Below are positions 10,251 to 22,018 of a DNA stretch of 64,000 nucleotides, one piece after another. Position 1 is the stretch's first letter. The number at the start of each line of letters is the position of its first letter. Position numbers and translations under genes: made by a program. A model generated the notes under the pieces. It was given only the letters and a program-made list of their open reading frames with translations, was not told the origin of the DNA and made no database searches. Origin of the DNA: Bemisia tabaci (taxonomy: Eukaryota; Arthropoda; Insecta; Hemiptera; Aleyrodidae); NCBI RefSeq assembly GCF_918797505.1, contig NC_092800.1:22955577-23019576 (forward strand), given 5' to 3'.

Positions 10251-11389
10251 TTGTCTTCAGGTCAAAACTCATACAAGGAAGCCCCTTGCAAGAGGCTAAT
10301 TTTTTGTAATTTCACTCAATTTTTTCTCCTTTTTATAATTGAATTGCTTGTCACATTCTGAGGTCAATCATATTAAATTGTAATTTATACATTTCTTTTT
10401 TCCCCCTTCATTTTATTTTTTGTTTGGAGAAGTTTTGTTGATTTCTTCGGATTTCGAATACTGTAACTTCTCTTCTATTTGGCCGATTTTTATGAATGAG
10501 ACCTCTTTTAATTCGTGTTTTAACGGAGAGTAAGGAAAAAATTGCTAAAAACTCGCGAAACAATTTTTTTTGAAAATTGGACGAATCCTAGCGTGACGGT
10601 GAAATGGTTAATGAAGCGTAAGTAATTTTTCGAGGGGCTGAGGATCCCGGCATCGCTTGGCAACCGTCATTAGCTATTGTTCGTCGAGACGCCGACGCAG
10701 TGAGCAGGAGCGTGGGAAAGAGAGGGGTAAGTGGATTCCTGTATGAGCCACGTTTAGCTAATGGTCTATTGAGTCTCGAGGCTCATCACAGATTGCACTT
10801 ACACAGATTGCACTATCAGAGCACGGGTACCAACTTTTGGAAATTATAACCGAGGTTACAGATCTGTCAAAGCAACGTTTTGAACAAAACGGAGGAGTTA
10901 AATTCTCATTTCGAGAGTGCCGACCTGCTCAGCCATCCTCGAATCAATTCGCTTGATTCTGCTTATATATGCATAATTTAAATCAGCGCGTCGCATTCTT
11001 AGGCTTTTTTTGAAAAAACCAAGTAACGTAGACTCTTGGTATTCACTGCACATAAACTAATGAGCCCCAGAATGAGAAACAACTTTAAATCATAATTATT
11101 GATGGATAAATAAACTTTTTACACGCTTTGGAAAATCTCAGAAGTTCGCGGTAGTCACTTTTCGGTAAGGAACTAAGGGACTCGGTTATTGTATCGAGCA
11201 GGGTTCGAAACGATCGCAAAGGCGGTATACTACGTATACGCGCCAAAAGTATGCCTTCGCAGGAACGTAGAAGTTTATAAGCATTTCCATTAGTTTCCTC
11301 ATAGAATTTTCCTGAGGGAAGCACCCTATAAGATGTATAATGTACCAGAATAAACATAAAAATAGCAGTTTTAATTAAAAATTTCGATT
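10251..11389. other. Non-coding interval
   Basis: Intron-like sequence. A GC-richer patch at 10640-10730 ends with a donor-like GAGAGGGGTAAGTGG but has no long frame entering it, so I do not call an exon. Otherwise there is nothing I can support. Confidence 0.4.
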
Positions 11390-11575
11390 CCGATCTCTAT
11401 AAACGCCGTATAAACCTTCAGAAGTTGCTAAATTTCCTTTCGTAAAATGCGAATTCTCAGGGAAACTTGTGTACATTTTTCTCCAATTTTTTCAAAAAAT
11501 TTCGTATGCAATTCAATCTGCAGTTTTGAAAAATGTCAAGAAAAAATATTGAAAGGTTTCCTAAAAAATAAATGT
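11390..11575. repeat. Family B remnant
   Basis: AACGCCGTATAAACCTTCAG, TTGCTAAATTTCC and the CAATTCAATCTG centre match the left and middle of family B, but the right inverted repeat (GGCGTTTTTCCTTAGCACGG) is absent. It is truncated. Confidence 0.5.
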
Positions 11576-12182
11576 ATCAGCTATTGTCAAATTTGATTAG
11601 GCAATTTTATTTTTTACAACAGAACTTTTGTGCGGATTCCTTTGAAAATATTGAGGAATTCGCTTCGAACTATGCAGGAAATGCACTGAAATTTGCACAA
11701 AAATCCGCACAACCGATTTCATGTAAAAAAATAAATTTAGCAATGGCTGACGTGGCTTGGTTCCTGTCTGCTCAACGCAGTCCAATTGCACTTTACAACT
11801 CACTCACTGCATTTCGAGCTCTCTCGCACGTTCCGGGAAGAGTATATCTGGGTTGCGAGGTTCGTTTGCCCCGGGGCCGGTTCACATCCCGGTTCCTCGT
11901 TGTCTGTAATTAATAAGCATCCTCGCGAGCTGCGATCGTCACCCTGTTTTCGACGTGTGATTTAGTGGCATTGTGACAAGATCAAGTCCGACGTCCGACG
12001 TCCAACGTCGCGCCGCACAGTGGATCGAGTCAATTAGACAGGTCGGACATGAAATTTTTGACTAAAACTGGAAATTTTGATGTTTATTTCGTCACAATTT
12101 ACATTTCAAGGGGTGCCTCTAGCAGCAAATTTCACGAGGAAACCAATAGAGCCACTTTTAGAACCTCAAAGTTTTGTGTGAT

Positions 12183-12696
12183 AGGGTGTCTACTAATACA
12201 GGCTGGCCAAAAATCAGTGCTTTTACAGTATTTTCTTCAAAAAATCTAGTACCTCCTTAACAGAAAATGCAGTATTTTTTCAGTACCGTCATTTGACGAA
12301 ATTCGAAAAATGTCAAAAATTTGGATTTTTCGCTCAAGAATGACCAAAAAAATGAAAAAATTTCCGGACCTTTTAACGAAAGTTCCGCACTTTTTCGGTA
12401 CTTCCGGATCAGCCTTAAAAAATCAGTACTTTTCTGGTCTCACTGGAAAAAAAAACCACATTGGATCTCGAGTCCAGATTCTTGAAAACATTGACAAGAA
12501 AAAGGACTCTTGATTCAATCAGATTTAGCTTAAATCAAGAACCAAGTCTCTTAATTTGAGCGGATTTCCTTTTGATTTAAGCTTAAATCTGATTGAATCA
12601 AGAGTCTTTTTTCTTGTCAATGTTTTCAAGAGTCTGGACTCCAGTGTGTTTTTTTGTCGAGTGCTTTCCGGAAATTCCGGACTTATCGACACCCTG
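12183..12696. mobile_element. Family F element nested in family E
   Basis: Begins AGGGTGTCTACTAATACAGG and ends CTTATCGACACCCTG. The body is rich in CAGTACTTTT and TTCCGGAC motifs. It interrupts family E between its GTTTTGTGTGA and GTTATAAGCG blocks, and is itself interrupted by family A at 12441-12663. A second copy is at 38081-38374. Confidence 0.8.
12441..12663. mobile_element. MITE family A, copy 1 (innermost nested insertion)
   Basis: CACTGGAAAAAAAAACCAC at the left. The strong palindrome runs through GATCTCGAGTCCAG, ACTCTTGATTCAATC and AGATTTAAGCTTAAAT-type cores. The right terminus is degraded to GTGTGTTTTTTTGTCGAGTG. About 220 bp, non-coding. It lies inside the family F element. Confidence 0.85.
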
Positions 12697-13187
12697 TATA
12701 AACGCGTTATAAGCGTTTAAAGTTTCCAAATTTTGTCCGACCTCTCCTATTGACTCGATCCACTGTGCGACGTCGCGCCGCGTCGCGTCGCAGTCGGCAA
12801 GTGCCAAGAAAACGCTCGCTTTCCGTCAGTTCCGTTCGTCAGCGACTTGTCAAACGGGACAGCCGGCGCGCGGCTCTGCGTTGCCGTCACGAGGAACGAC
12901 GAGGAATTTCAGGAATGAAAAATAATTTACAAAACGAACTTGCTTGAAATTAAATTCATTTCGAGACATTTTAAAACACAACTTTGACTGGACGTAATGA
13001 GACCATGAAACCGCTAAAAATAGCGAAAGCTCAATTATGAAATTTCGAGGAGGGATAGTTCATAAGGTGAGATTGAGTGAAACGATAAGATTCCAAGAGG
13101 TTTTACGATATGAAATTAATCGAATGAAATGAGACCATGAAACGTCTGGGCGTGAAGGAAACTTAGTTTGGGATTTTGAGAGAAAAA

Positions 13188-13534
13188 ATGATTATAATGA
13201 GTCGAACTTCAGAGCTTCTTAATTCAGGGTTGCCACAGAATTTAGAAGATGAAATGCCCTGACATTTCCCTGATTTTCGAACACACCTTGGTGAAATTTT
13301 TTGGCAATTGATTGAAGGAATGCCAGATGGCCAAAATAACATAATTAGAAATAGTTTTCGAGCAAAATTTGTTGTTCGAAACGTCAAACCAATTCTAAAA
13401 AGCAAATAAAGGTGACTTGATATTTTTCCCTGACCTTTTTGTCATTTTCCTTGACATTTCCCGGTTTTCCCTGCCTTTTAAGATTCCCTGACATTTCCCG
13501 GTTTTCCCGGTATTCCCTGACTGTGGCAAACCTG
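13188..13534. mobile_element. Family D repeat, copy 1
   Basis: Starts CAGGGTTGCCACAGAA (13225) and ends GACTGTGGCAAACCTG, a terminal inverted repeat. The body is full of TTCCCTGACATTTCCC motifs. A 37-bp upstream block (ATAATGAGTCGAACTTCAG...) is shared with the copy at 16309, so the mobile unit or its source copy was longer than the terminal repeats imply. Confidence 0.75.
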
Positions 13535-13924
13535 GTTACAGATTTTATCGATATTTTCTGATAGCTTGAATACAATTTTATTACACATCAAATTCTCATC
13601 GAGGCGTTGAATTTTTCATTCCATTTGAAGAAAAATATTTGCATTATTTCCGGAATAATTTGCCTTTTTCGAGGAAATTTAGCAACGTCATAACGTCCAG
13701 GCCGCATTTTTTCTTAGGACGACAACATGTACGACCGAAATGACTGGGACGTGTCGATGAAGGGCTTCGACGCAGCGCCTCCTTCGAAACCGCCAAGTCT
13801 TGTCTTGATGCGATGGGGATTCGTCGGTCTGAGGTGTCTCCGGCGATGCAGTCCGTGTTCCGAGGATTAGCATTCGTGTCTCGGTGTTTTAACTCGGTTT
13901 AGCATAATCTCGTCGCGCTCCCGA

Positions 13925-14020
13925 CAAAACGACGTAACTGCACTTCGCGATGCACCCTGTCGTCCATATAACGCAATGCTTTCCCAGGCTCATCTCTAAG
14001 TGTAGTTACGCCCTTTTATC
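13925..14020. mobile_element. Family J mini-element
   Basis: ACGTAACTGCACTTCGCGATG on the left mirrors a right end GTGTAGTTACGCCC. The middle, CACCCTGTCGTCCAT then AATGCTTTCCCAGGCTCA, is shared with 60797-60890. About 95 bp, no coding. Confidence 0.65.
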
Positions 14021-14098
14021 CGGCGAGCGACGATCTACCTTCCTCCGGTATCTGGGTCGCCAAGGGGTTCATTTTCAGGGGTAATTAGTGGCCTTATC

Positions 14099-14576
14099 CT
14101 GCCGTGCTACGGAAAAACGCCGTATGAATATCCGGATGTTGCCGAATTTCCCACCGTGAAAATTCATTTTAAAGGAAATTTTATGAATCTATTTCCTTGG
14201 AATTTTCAGCTACTGCGATTACGAAAGAAATTTTTCGGAGATCGGGAGAAAAAAATACACACACTGGAAAAAAAACACATTGGATCTTGAGTCCAGACTC
14301 TTGAAAACATTGACAAGAAAAAAATACTCTTGGCTCAATCGGATTTTTGCTTGAATCAAAACGAAATCCGCTTAAATTAAGAGGCTTGGTTCTTGATTTA
14401 AGCTGGATTCTGATTGAATCAAGAGTACTTTTTCTTGTCGATGTTTTTAAGAGTTTGGACTCTAGATCCAATGTGTTCTTTCTTTCCAGTGCAGGTTTCC
14501 CGAAAAATTCGGAGTTTTTCAAAGGAAATTTAGCAACGCCTGAACGCTTGGACAGCGTTTTTCCGATGGACAGCAG
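14099..14576. mobile_element. MITE family B, interrupted by family A
   Basis: Left terminus CTGCCGTGCTACGGAAAAAC and right terminus GCGTTTTTCCGATGGACAGCAG. The host tetranucleotide TATC is present on both sides (4-bp duplication). A family A element at 14262-14491 splits the body, so family A was still moving after this B copy landed. Confidence 0.8.
14262..14491. mobile_element. MITE family A, copy 2 (nested in family B)
   Basis: CACTGGAAAAAAAACACATT and the mirrored right end, palindromic throughout, about 230 bp. CA precedes and follows the element. Long frames on both strands (14181-14673) simply read through the palindrome. Confidence 0.9.
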
Positions 14577-14999
14577 TATCAAGTTGCCACCTTTTCGGCC
14601 GGAATTTCAGGACGCACCTTCGAACGATTTTCAGGCTGGCGAACGAACACGAAAAAGGAAATCCCTGACTTAAAAAATAAAAAAAAGATCTCTCAACTAA
14701 GTTCTATTAATGGGAACTTTGCGCGTATGAGGTAGTAGTCTCTCCGAATTGAAAAATTCTCTGGCATTTGCATGGCCTTTTTAACAGATAGATTATTTTT
14801 GCATAAACGCAGTTAATTAATTGCGCCAAAAGAATGAGCAATATAAGCCTTTTGAGCACAAATAATGGCGGATAAACGTCACCCTATGCGCGTAGATATA
14901 ATCTTTCTTTGGAAAGATATTCGCGAAAACAAAGCCTTGGAACGTAAAGGGGCGTTTTAATTAATTTAAACGTGACGGAAGCAGTTGGTCGATTGCTGA

Positions 15000-15825
15000 A
15001 CCGTTATCGAATGACCATTTTCGATATACAGCATTGTTCAGATAGGGATTAATCGATTAGTGACGATCGAACGATCATGTAACGAATAACCATAATCGAT
15101 ATACAGCATTACTAAGATAGGGATTAACCGATTAATGACGATCGAACGATCACTTGACGAATGACCATTATCTATAAACAGCATTGTTAAGATAGGGATT
15201 AATCGATTAATGACGATCGAACGATCATTTGACGAATGACCATCATCGATATTCAGCATTACTAAGATAGGGATTGATCGATTAATGACGATCGAACGAT
15301 CATTTGACGAATCGACCATTATCGATCATGACAGCATTGACTCAGATAGGGATTGATCGATTAATGACGATCGAACGATCATCACGATCGACAACCATTA
15401 TCGATATACAGCATTGATCAGATAGGGATTAATCGATTAATGACAATCGAACGATCATTTGACGAATGACCATCATCGATATTCAGCATTACTAAGATAG
15501 GGATTGATCGATTAATGACGATCGAACGATCACTTGACGAATGACCATCATCGATATACAGCATTGTTAAGATAGGGATTAACCGATTAATGACGATCGA
15601 ACGATCATTTGACGAATGACCATTTTCGATATACAGCATTGCTAAGATAGGGATTAACCGATTATTGACGATCGAACGACCATTGGACGAATGATCATTA
15701 TCTATAAACAGCATTAATCGATTAATGACGATAAACAATTAATTGACAAAAGACCATTATCGATATACAGCATTGATTAGATAGGGATTAATCGATTAAT
15801 AACGATCGAACGATCATTACGCAGG
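15000..15825. repeat. 75-bp minisatellite, about 11 units
   Basis: GATAGGGATT recurs at 15041, 15116, 15191, 15266, 15345, 15421, 15496, 15571 and 15646, almost always 75 bp apart. One shortened unit follows and a last one begins at 15780. Each unit carries ATCGATTAATGACGATCG, CGAACGATCATTTGACG and, in most units, TATCGATATACAGCATT. Because 75 is divisible by three, the minus strand shows long repetitive frames (15038-15319, 15418-15738); these are artefacts of the period. Confidence 0.92.
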
Positions 15826-16308
15826 TGAGCAACGGCAAATCGGAACTTAGCACCGGTTTCCAGCGACGACGAAAGAAGAGACAACCCGAAGAAAACGCAT
15901 AATGAGGAACCTCGCGAGGGGGTTGAGAACCGCGGCGGGCGGAGGGGGCGGGGGTGACAGAGATCTTGAGATGGCTGGGGGAAAAAACTTTATCTCGGGT
16001 TCGAAGGCGGATGCCTTTTCTATATGGATCGCGAATTAGCATAATAGGACAATAAATCTGGCGTGCGGTTGAAGAGCAACTTTTCCCGACACAAAAGTAA
16101 AAGTTGGGAGAGATAAAAGCCGTCTAGGCGTCAGCGTTGCCTGCCTTTGAGTAGCCGTGACCCTCTCAGCACTCATGTTGTTGTTCCTATAATCAAATTA
16201 TATGACTTTTTAGATGGAATATGCAAAAACTGGTTTATACCCATGTATTCGTTAAATTAGTTTGACTGAATTTTATAGCAAGAGACGACGTAAAATAATG
16301 ATAAAAAA

Positions 16309-16644
16309 TTATCATAATGAGTCGAACTTCAGAGCTTCTTAATTCAGGGTCGACACAAAATCTAGAAGATCAAATTCCCTGACATTTCCCTGTTTTTCCT
16401 GACACATTTTGATGAAATTCCCTGACAATTGGAGAAATGCCACACAGTCAAAAAGACCTAATTGGAAATTGTTTCCGGGCATAACTTGTTGATCAAATCG
16501 TCAAACCCATTCTAGAAAGCAAATGAAGGTTCTTGTCAATTTTTCCTTGACATTTTCGTCATTTCCCCTGCCATCTACAGGTTTTCCCCCGATTTTTTTT
16601 TAATTCCCTGACTATTCCCGGTATTCCCTAATTGTGGCACCCTG
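16309..16644. mobile_element. Family D repeat, copy 2
   Basis: CAGGGTCGACACAAAA at the left and AATTGTGGCACCCTG at the right, with CCCTGACATTTCCCTG bodies. It carries the same 37-bp upstream block as copy 1. Confidence 0.75.
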
Positions 16645-17159
16645 TTCAAAACCATGGGTATGCCATAAGCCTGGTTTCCTCGTGCGGATTAAAATTCGTG
16701 TCCATAGCGATTAAAGAACTCAGCAGATTACACGCTAAGGACTGGATTTCAAACTTTTTTAGTGTGCTCAAAGTAATTTTCGAGCGAAATTTACTCTTGG
16801 AAAATGTATTCCGTTGGCTGTATCTCTTGCGTGCAAAAGATCCATTGTCTTGATCAATTTTGCAACCTTGGAGTGGAGTTAGTTTCTTCATGCGGGAAAA
16901 AACGACTTCAGAAAAAATGCGACTTTGTGTCTAGGGTATCAGTGCTCCCATTCCATGTCCGTCAAAAGTTCCGGGATTCTTTTTGGAGGTTTTCAAGAGT
17001 TCAAAGAAAGTTCCGGAAAATGCAAAAGATCCGGAACATTTCGGCGATTTCAAAAGCTCCGGAATTCGGAACTATGTAGTTCCGGGAAATGGGAGCACTG
17101 TAGGGTTTACTTATTTAAAATGAAAGAAAATAAGTGGTAGATATGGCAACGATGCGGGG

Positions 17160-17480
17160 GTTTGAGATGAGAGGCGGAGGCAAAGCGCCTCTCCGCAAAT
17201 TGAAATCACATTGCTCAAACCGGGGCAGCGCCGCGGAAAGCTCGCTTCCACAATGACTCGAAGGTCGTCCTCCTTTGACGCGACGAAACTTTCGAGTCGA
17301 CGAGGAGCGAAAAAGCTCGCACTTTTGAACGGGGGACTTTTTTGTTTGAGGACTGAAGCTGTTTCATTCAAAGAGCTGACGAAGAAAGTATCGAAATTAA
17401 AAGGAAGCGATGAGAACAGAATGAGGCGTTGTGTAAGGAGCGACGAAAAAGGGGAGACGAAACTCACCAAACCGGAGTAA
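17160..17480. other. GC-richer interval with overlapping open frames on both strands
   Basis: Both the plus frame (basic, Ser/Arg/Lys-rich) and the minus frame stay open here, and base composition is higher in GC than the flanks. There is no domain and no convincing splice pair. It could be a regulatory patch or a decayed exon; I make no gene call. Confidence 0.3.
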
Positions 17481-18062
17481 AAAATAATTGCTCCACATTC
17501 TTTAACGAAGCCATGGAATTAGTAGAACTTGAAGCTCCCATTTACTATCGATAATGAACGAGACACAACTGAAAGTTAAGTAATTTGAAAGTTCTCCGGA
17601 ATATTCAGTTGGATCGGTTAGAATCTCTGCAACGTAGACTAGCCTTCAAAAAGTTTCCAGAAATGCAAATCTTCCTTATTTTGACGTTCGCTAAATACGC
17701 TAAAATACACTAAATCTTTTGAGATGTTGATCTAATCGAATAACGGTATCGTCGTGGAAATGACATGCACTTACTCAGAACACAAGAAAAATGACTTTTT
17801 ATCAAACCGAAAGAGTCTTTAACGTCATATAAGTTCGCCTTCAATTTTTTGTGTAGGCAACACCAGCTCTCAGGTGATTGAATAGTGGTATGAGCCCCTT
17901 AATAATAATTGAACGGTCTCTGTTGCCGAATTTGTTTTCGATTCATTTATCACACCAAAATTGTAGGTCCTCAGGTAATTAAAATTATTTTCAGGCGCAC
18001 TGACATTTGTATTGTCTTACTGAACTAGGGGGTCCACCCCCTGACCGTTCCGCGTTCCAAAA

Positions 18063-18347
18063 CAGGGTTGCCACAGAAGTTGGAAAATTGAATTCCCTGC
18101 GTCATTTCCCTGATTCCCCTGACACACTTTGGTGAAAATCCCAGAAAATTAAACAAATGCTAGATGATCTCTAAAAAGACATAATTAAAAATAGTTGTCA
18201 CGCATAATTTGTTGTTTGCAACGTTAAACCCACACAAGAAAGCAAAGTAAGGTGATTTGACGACTTTCGCCTGACATTTCCATCATTTTCCCTAACTTTT
18301 TAAAATTCCCTGAAATTTCCCGGTATTACTTGACTATAGCAACCCTG
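18063..18347. mobile_element. Family D repeat, copy 3
   Basis: CAGGGTTGCCACAGAAG start, CTATAGCAACCCTG end, with TTCCCTGATTCCCCTGACAC inside. It is more diverged than copies 1 and 2. Confidence 0.7.
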
Positions 18348-18842
18348 AAACTTTCATTACCTGGACTGGAAACATTGACGCACCACATAAATTGAAATCC
18401 GTCCTTCACAACAAATGTTTTTTTACCATTTACAAAAAAAGCAACACATGACAACACCGCTCAAACATTTTGAACCGTGATGACCCACATTCAAACTCAG
18501 AAGAAGCTCCAGCAAAAAATGTTGGCAAGAGTGCATGCTGAGCTTTCCGCTCCCGCTTCGAATGCACATACTGCATCAATTCACTTTGCAACGACATCAC
18601 AGACGCGCGCGGCCGTTTGAAAAAATTGATACCTGCGTGGGAACGGCGAAAACATTCCTCCGCAATGTAAACAAAAACAAATAAATTGTAAAAGGCTCCG
18701 CGGGATAAACTTTCCTCGGATCCCCGTTTAATTTCTGGAAACTCCCTGCGACAGGGCCCCCGGCGCTCGGCTCGGACCATAATTTATTCCCGAAACTTGG
18801 GGCCGCCGAATTTCTAAGCTCTCGGAACTTGAGATTCCCATT

Positions 18843-19095
18843 CTGCCGTGCTAAGGAAAAACGCCGTGTGAACCTTCAGGCGTTGCCAAATTTCCTTCGA
18901 TAAAACACGAATTTCCTGGTAAATTTATGAATATTTTCCTTCCGATTTTTCAGATAATTTTGTTCGCAATTTCACCTAAAGCTCCTGAAAATTTCGAGGG
19001 GAAATATTCATGACTTTCCTCAAAAATAAACGTTTTATCGAAGGAAATGTGGCAACGCTCGAATGTTCATACGGCGTTTTTCCTAAACGCGGCAG
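18843..19095. mobile_element. MITE family B copy
   Basis: CTGCCGTGCTAAGGAAAAAC at the left and CGGCGTTTTTCCTAAACGCG at the right. CATT is duplicated on both sides. The interior is a near-continuous palindrome (TTGCCAAATTTCCTTCGAT and its mirror). Confidence 0.88.
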
Positions 19096-19395
19096 CATTC
19101 GGCAAGTGGCCGACGGTGAGTATAAATCAAAGCTTGACTTAACTTTCCACCGCTAACGCCGCTTAAGGATCTGCGAGCGAAAAATCTTTTTTAGACTTAT
19201 TTCCTTCGCTGCACTTCTGCGACTTGGACCGCGGCCACATGGTTGAAGGTTCCCAGGAAGCGAGCGTTTAGCCATGGTGAATCTCATTTCAAAGAACTCC
19301 GTCTTTTTTAAGATATCTCTGGATGATAAAAAAACCTATGAATATAACTGGGCCGATTCGTACTAATTATTTTGTTATATCTCGAAGTTACTAGT

Positions 19396-19475
19396 CAGTG
19401 ACGTGGCGTACTTTGCGATGTATCGATTGATCTGCCCTTAAACCTTTAAAAAAGGATCGATAAACAGGGTGTTTA
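19396..19475. repeat. Family C half copy
   Basis: CAGTGACGTGGCGTACTTTG through ATCGATAAACAGGGTGTT matches one arm of family C and then stops. Confidence 0.6.
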
Positions 19476-19689
19476 TAAGTCTCCGTCCTCATTTTATTTT
19501 TTGAGGGAGAACAAATCAATATCATTTCTTGAAATATTCACAGTTTTCTTCTATATAGAGAGGAAAAAACACAGAAGTTTTCAGAATGGACGCTGAGTAG
19601 TTTTCCATTTAAAAAATAAGGCATGACAGGAAGTCTAAAACGTCGCGAACCAAGGTACGTAGTCTGGTAGTTTCACCGTCGATATACGT

Positions 19690-19745
19690 TGTTCCAAAAC
19701 TGAGCCAGAAATTGTAGTTCCAACTGCAAAATGCAGTCCAGCTGA
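19690..19745. repeat. Family K remnant
   Basis: GAGCCAGAAATTGTAGTTCC and TGCAAAATGCAGTCCA match the right arm of family K (21875-22018, 41639-41786). Confidence 0.45.
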
Positions 19746-20441
19746 AACCCGAAGTTGCCTCCGAATTCCATCATAATTCAATCGCTGCCCTCACCAGATA
19801 GCACAAGTCAATTCCCTCGTAAGTTCAGAGAAGAACAGATTTCTATGGACGATAACACTCGTCCCAAAGTGCAGTTACGCCTTTACGTCAGCCAAACACA
19901 GATTTACGTCATCACGGTACGACACGTCACCCCCGAAGAATCACCGAACGCCCCCACGAGAAAACCTTCCTTCCCCCCACGAGGCAAACACAAAACCGCT
20001 CGTGTACGACATTCCTGTCAGCGATCGGGGGAAAAGTGGCCGGGAGCCCACTTTACGGACGATTTCGGTAACGTCAGCAAGTTTTCCCCTCGGGGCCACC
20101 AAACCCCCCTCCCCCACCCCTGCTCGGAACGTCGTCGAGGAGCTGTGACAAAATAATATGATAGGAAGAGAATGCGCCGCGACGCTCGGAGAGGGAGGGG
20201 GAGGGGGGTCACCTTAGTTCATGTGGAAAAATTCGGGAAACGTTGGTTCGGTGGCCGTTTTTGACAAACGAGCAGCGCGCGACGCGCGACGAGCGACGAC
20301 CCGGGCTCGGATGCAGCGTCAGCATAATGGCTCCCCCAGCACACACGATATATCAGCGCTCTCCGATTTTTTGTCCCCGGTGGCATCGCGCCGAACATGC
20401 CCTCGCATTGAAATTTTTGACGAGGATAAGATTATAGTATA

Positions 20442-20694
20442 CTGCCGTGGTAAGAAAGAAAACCGTATGAGCCTTCAGACGTTGCCAAGTTTCCTCCGAT
20501 AAAAACCGAATTTACTGGGAAAATTGCTAATATTATTTTCCGGAATTTTCAGACAATTTTGTACGCAATTTGATCTGTAATATCTGAAAATTTCAAGGGA
20601 AAATATGCATGAATGTTGTCAAAAATACGTGTTTTATCAAGGGAAATTCGGCAACTCTCGAATGTTTATTCGGCGTTTTACCTTAGCACCGCAG
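20442..20694. mobile_element. MITE family B copy
   Basis: CTGCCGTGGTAAGAAAGAAA left terminus and CGGCGTTTTACCTTAGCACC right terminus. The interior palindrome is as in other B copies. Confidence 0.85.
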
Positions 20695-21017
20695 TAAAAG
20701 TCAGATGCTTTCCACGCTGCTGTGGGTATCCTTCCCTCCTTTAAATTTTAACCGCGGGTTTGTGGTTTCGATGCGCAGGCGATGCGTTTTTCGTTGTTCG
20801 TCCCGGGAGAAAACGGAACCCTTAAACGCGGGTTTGAATTTTCGAATTAGGGGCGCTCAAAAAATACGGGGCAACATTGAGCTATACTGCAGTTACACAT
20901 TCTTCCACAACCCTTGACTATCTCTGCATCAATAACGTGTAGTTGGATACAGAAGCAAGCCTAAACCTCCTGAATCTTTTTCCCTTTTTGACGTAGGCGG
21001 ATACAGACACTTCGAAC

Positions 21018-21366
21018 CGGGGGGGGGGGGGGGTAGGCTAGGATCCACTTATGCTTTTTGGACGAAAGTGGGCCATAAACATGTTTCCTTTCCATAGAAT
21101 TACACAATATCCGTCTTTTTTCTTCTTCTCCTTCACGATTTCTTCCTCTTCCTCTGTTTCTTCTTCTCCTCTCTTTTCTCTTCATTCTCGTCCCTCTTTT
21201 CCTCCTTTCCTACTTCATTTTCCTTCTTCTTTCTCCACCTCTTGCCCTCCTTTAAAATTTTTTTCGCAACCTCTTTTCCTTCATCTTCTCCTCTTCGTCT
21301 CTCTCTTCTCCTCCCAATTCAATCTCCTCCTCCTCCTTATCTCATTCTCCTCCTTCGTATCTTCCT
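21018..21366. repeat. G-run and long polypyrimidine tract
   Basis: A run of about 14 G at 21020-21033 is followed by a roughly 250-bp CT-rich tract (21111-21366; TTCTTC, CCTCCT). The long plus frame across it (21051-21368) is low-complexity and not a gene. Confidence 0.85.
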
Positions 21367-21874
21367 AATTGTTACGTAAGACGACCACCATTTGTGCCCT
21401 CCTCTCGTAACGTAGCCTTAGACCGAGGTAAAATCGTTGTACCGTATTACAACGCCCCCTTAAGTAGCTCATGTACGAAAAAAAAGAGGGGGAGGACGTA
21501 TTTACGTGAACTGAAAATAATAAAACAACAGGCGTTGAAATAGGCTTTTACGATGGGCCATACGCGTAAATTATTCATTTCACCGGCTTGACGAGGAAAA
21601 AGTGCCGCACGCAAAAAGTCACTTACGATTTGGAAAAGAAGTCATTCAACAGCTCACTCCCTAGCCTTTATCACATTTCGAGAGTGAAAATAAAAGGTCG
21701 CTATGAATTCATAAGCGACTGGAAGAGAGTAGTAATTAAATGAGCGTTTTATTAGACCGAACATTCATAAAGTGGGCCTCGCGATCCTCTGCGGAAATAA
21801 TTCCAGCGACCTAACAGTCCAAGGATTCATAATATCCTGATGAATGATTTGTGGGAAAATATTCGAACTACTAA
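21367..21874. other. Non-coding interval
   Basis: No exon, repeat boundary or RNA gene that I can support. Confidence 0.4.
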
Positions 21875-22018
21875 TTAGACTGCATTTTGCAATTTGGACC
21901 TATAAATTCCGGCCCGGTGTAAAAACAACGTATATGTTCCATTAGTTTCCCCATGCACATGAGTGTTTCTTCAGATGAGCCAGAATTTATTGATCCAAAT
22001 GGCAAAATGCAGTCTAAT
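21875..22018. mobile_element. Family K inverted repeat, copy 1
   Basis: ATTAGACTGCATTTTGCAAT and ATAAATTCCGGC on the left, with GCCAGAATTTAT and GGCAAAATGCAGTCTAAT on the right, form about 40-bp inverted repeats. The loop holds GTTTCCCCATGCACATGAGTG. The related copy is at 41639-41786. Confidence 0.7.

Larger units (their letters stand above)
12005..12778. mobile_element. Family E element with 9-bp target duplication, hosting two nested insertions
   Basis: Termini CGCACAGTGGATCGAGTCAA (12014) and its reverse complement ending CCACTGTGCG (12769) are inverted repeats. ACGTCGCGC is repeated exactly at 12005-12013 and 12770-12778. A 9-bp duplication fits Mutator-like elements, though assignment from this alone is inference. 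The element body is split by family F at 12183-12696. Intact family E copies at 48174-48409, 51754-51991 and 61394-61633 show the uninterrupted sequence. Confidence 0.85.

Noticed and set aside
10640..10730. Possible exon ending at a GGGGTAAGTGG donor
   Set aside because: The frame before it is short, with a stop 80 bp upstream and no acceptor. Not enough to call.
15038..15738. Repetitive proteins encoded on the minus strand of the minisatellite
   Set aside because: The 75-bp period is a multiple of three, so an open frame repeats automatically. There is no start context, splice site or domain.
18430..18780. 116-codon minus frame with fairly coding-like codons
   Set aside because: No recognisable domain, no clear acceptor and no polyadenylation signal. 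Kept out of the gene list, but worth a transcript check.
21051..21368. 105-codon plus frame rich in Ser, Phe and Leu
   Set aside because: It is translated from a CT-rich low-complexity tract.
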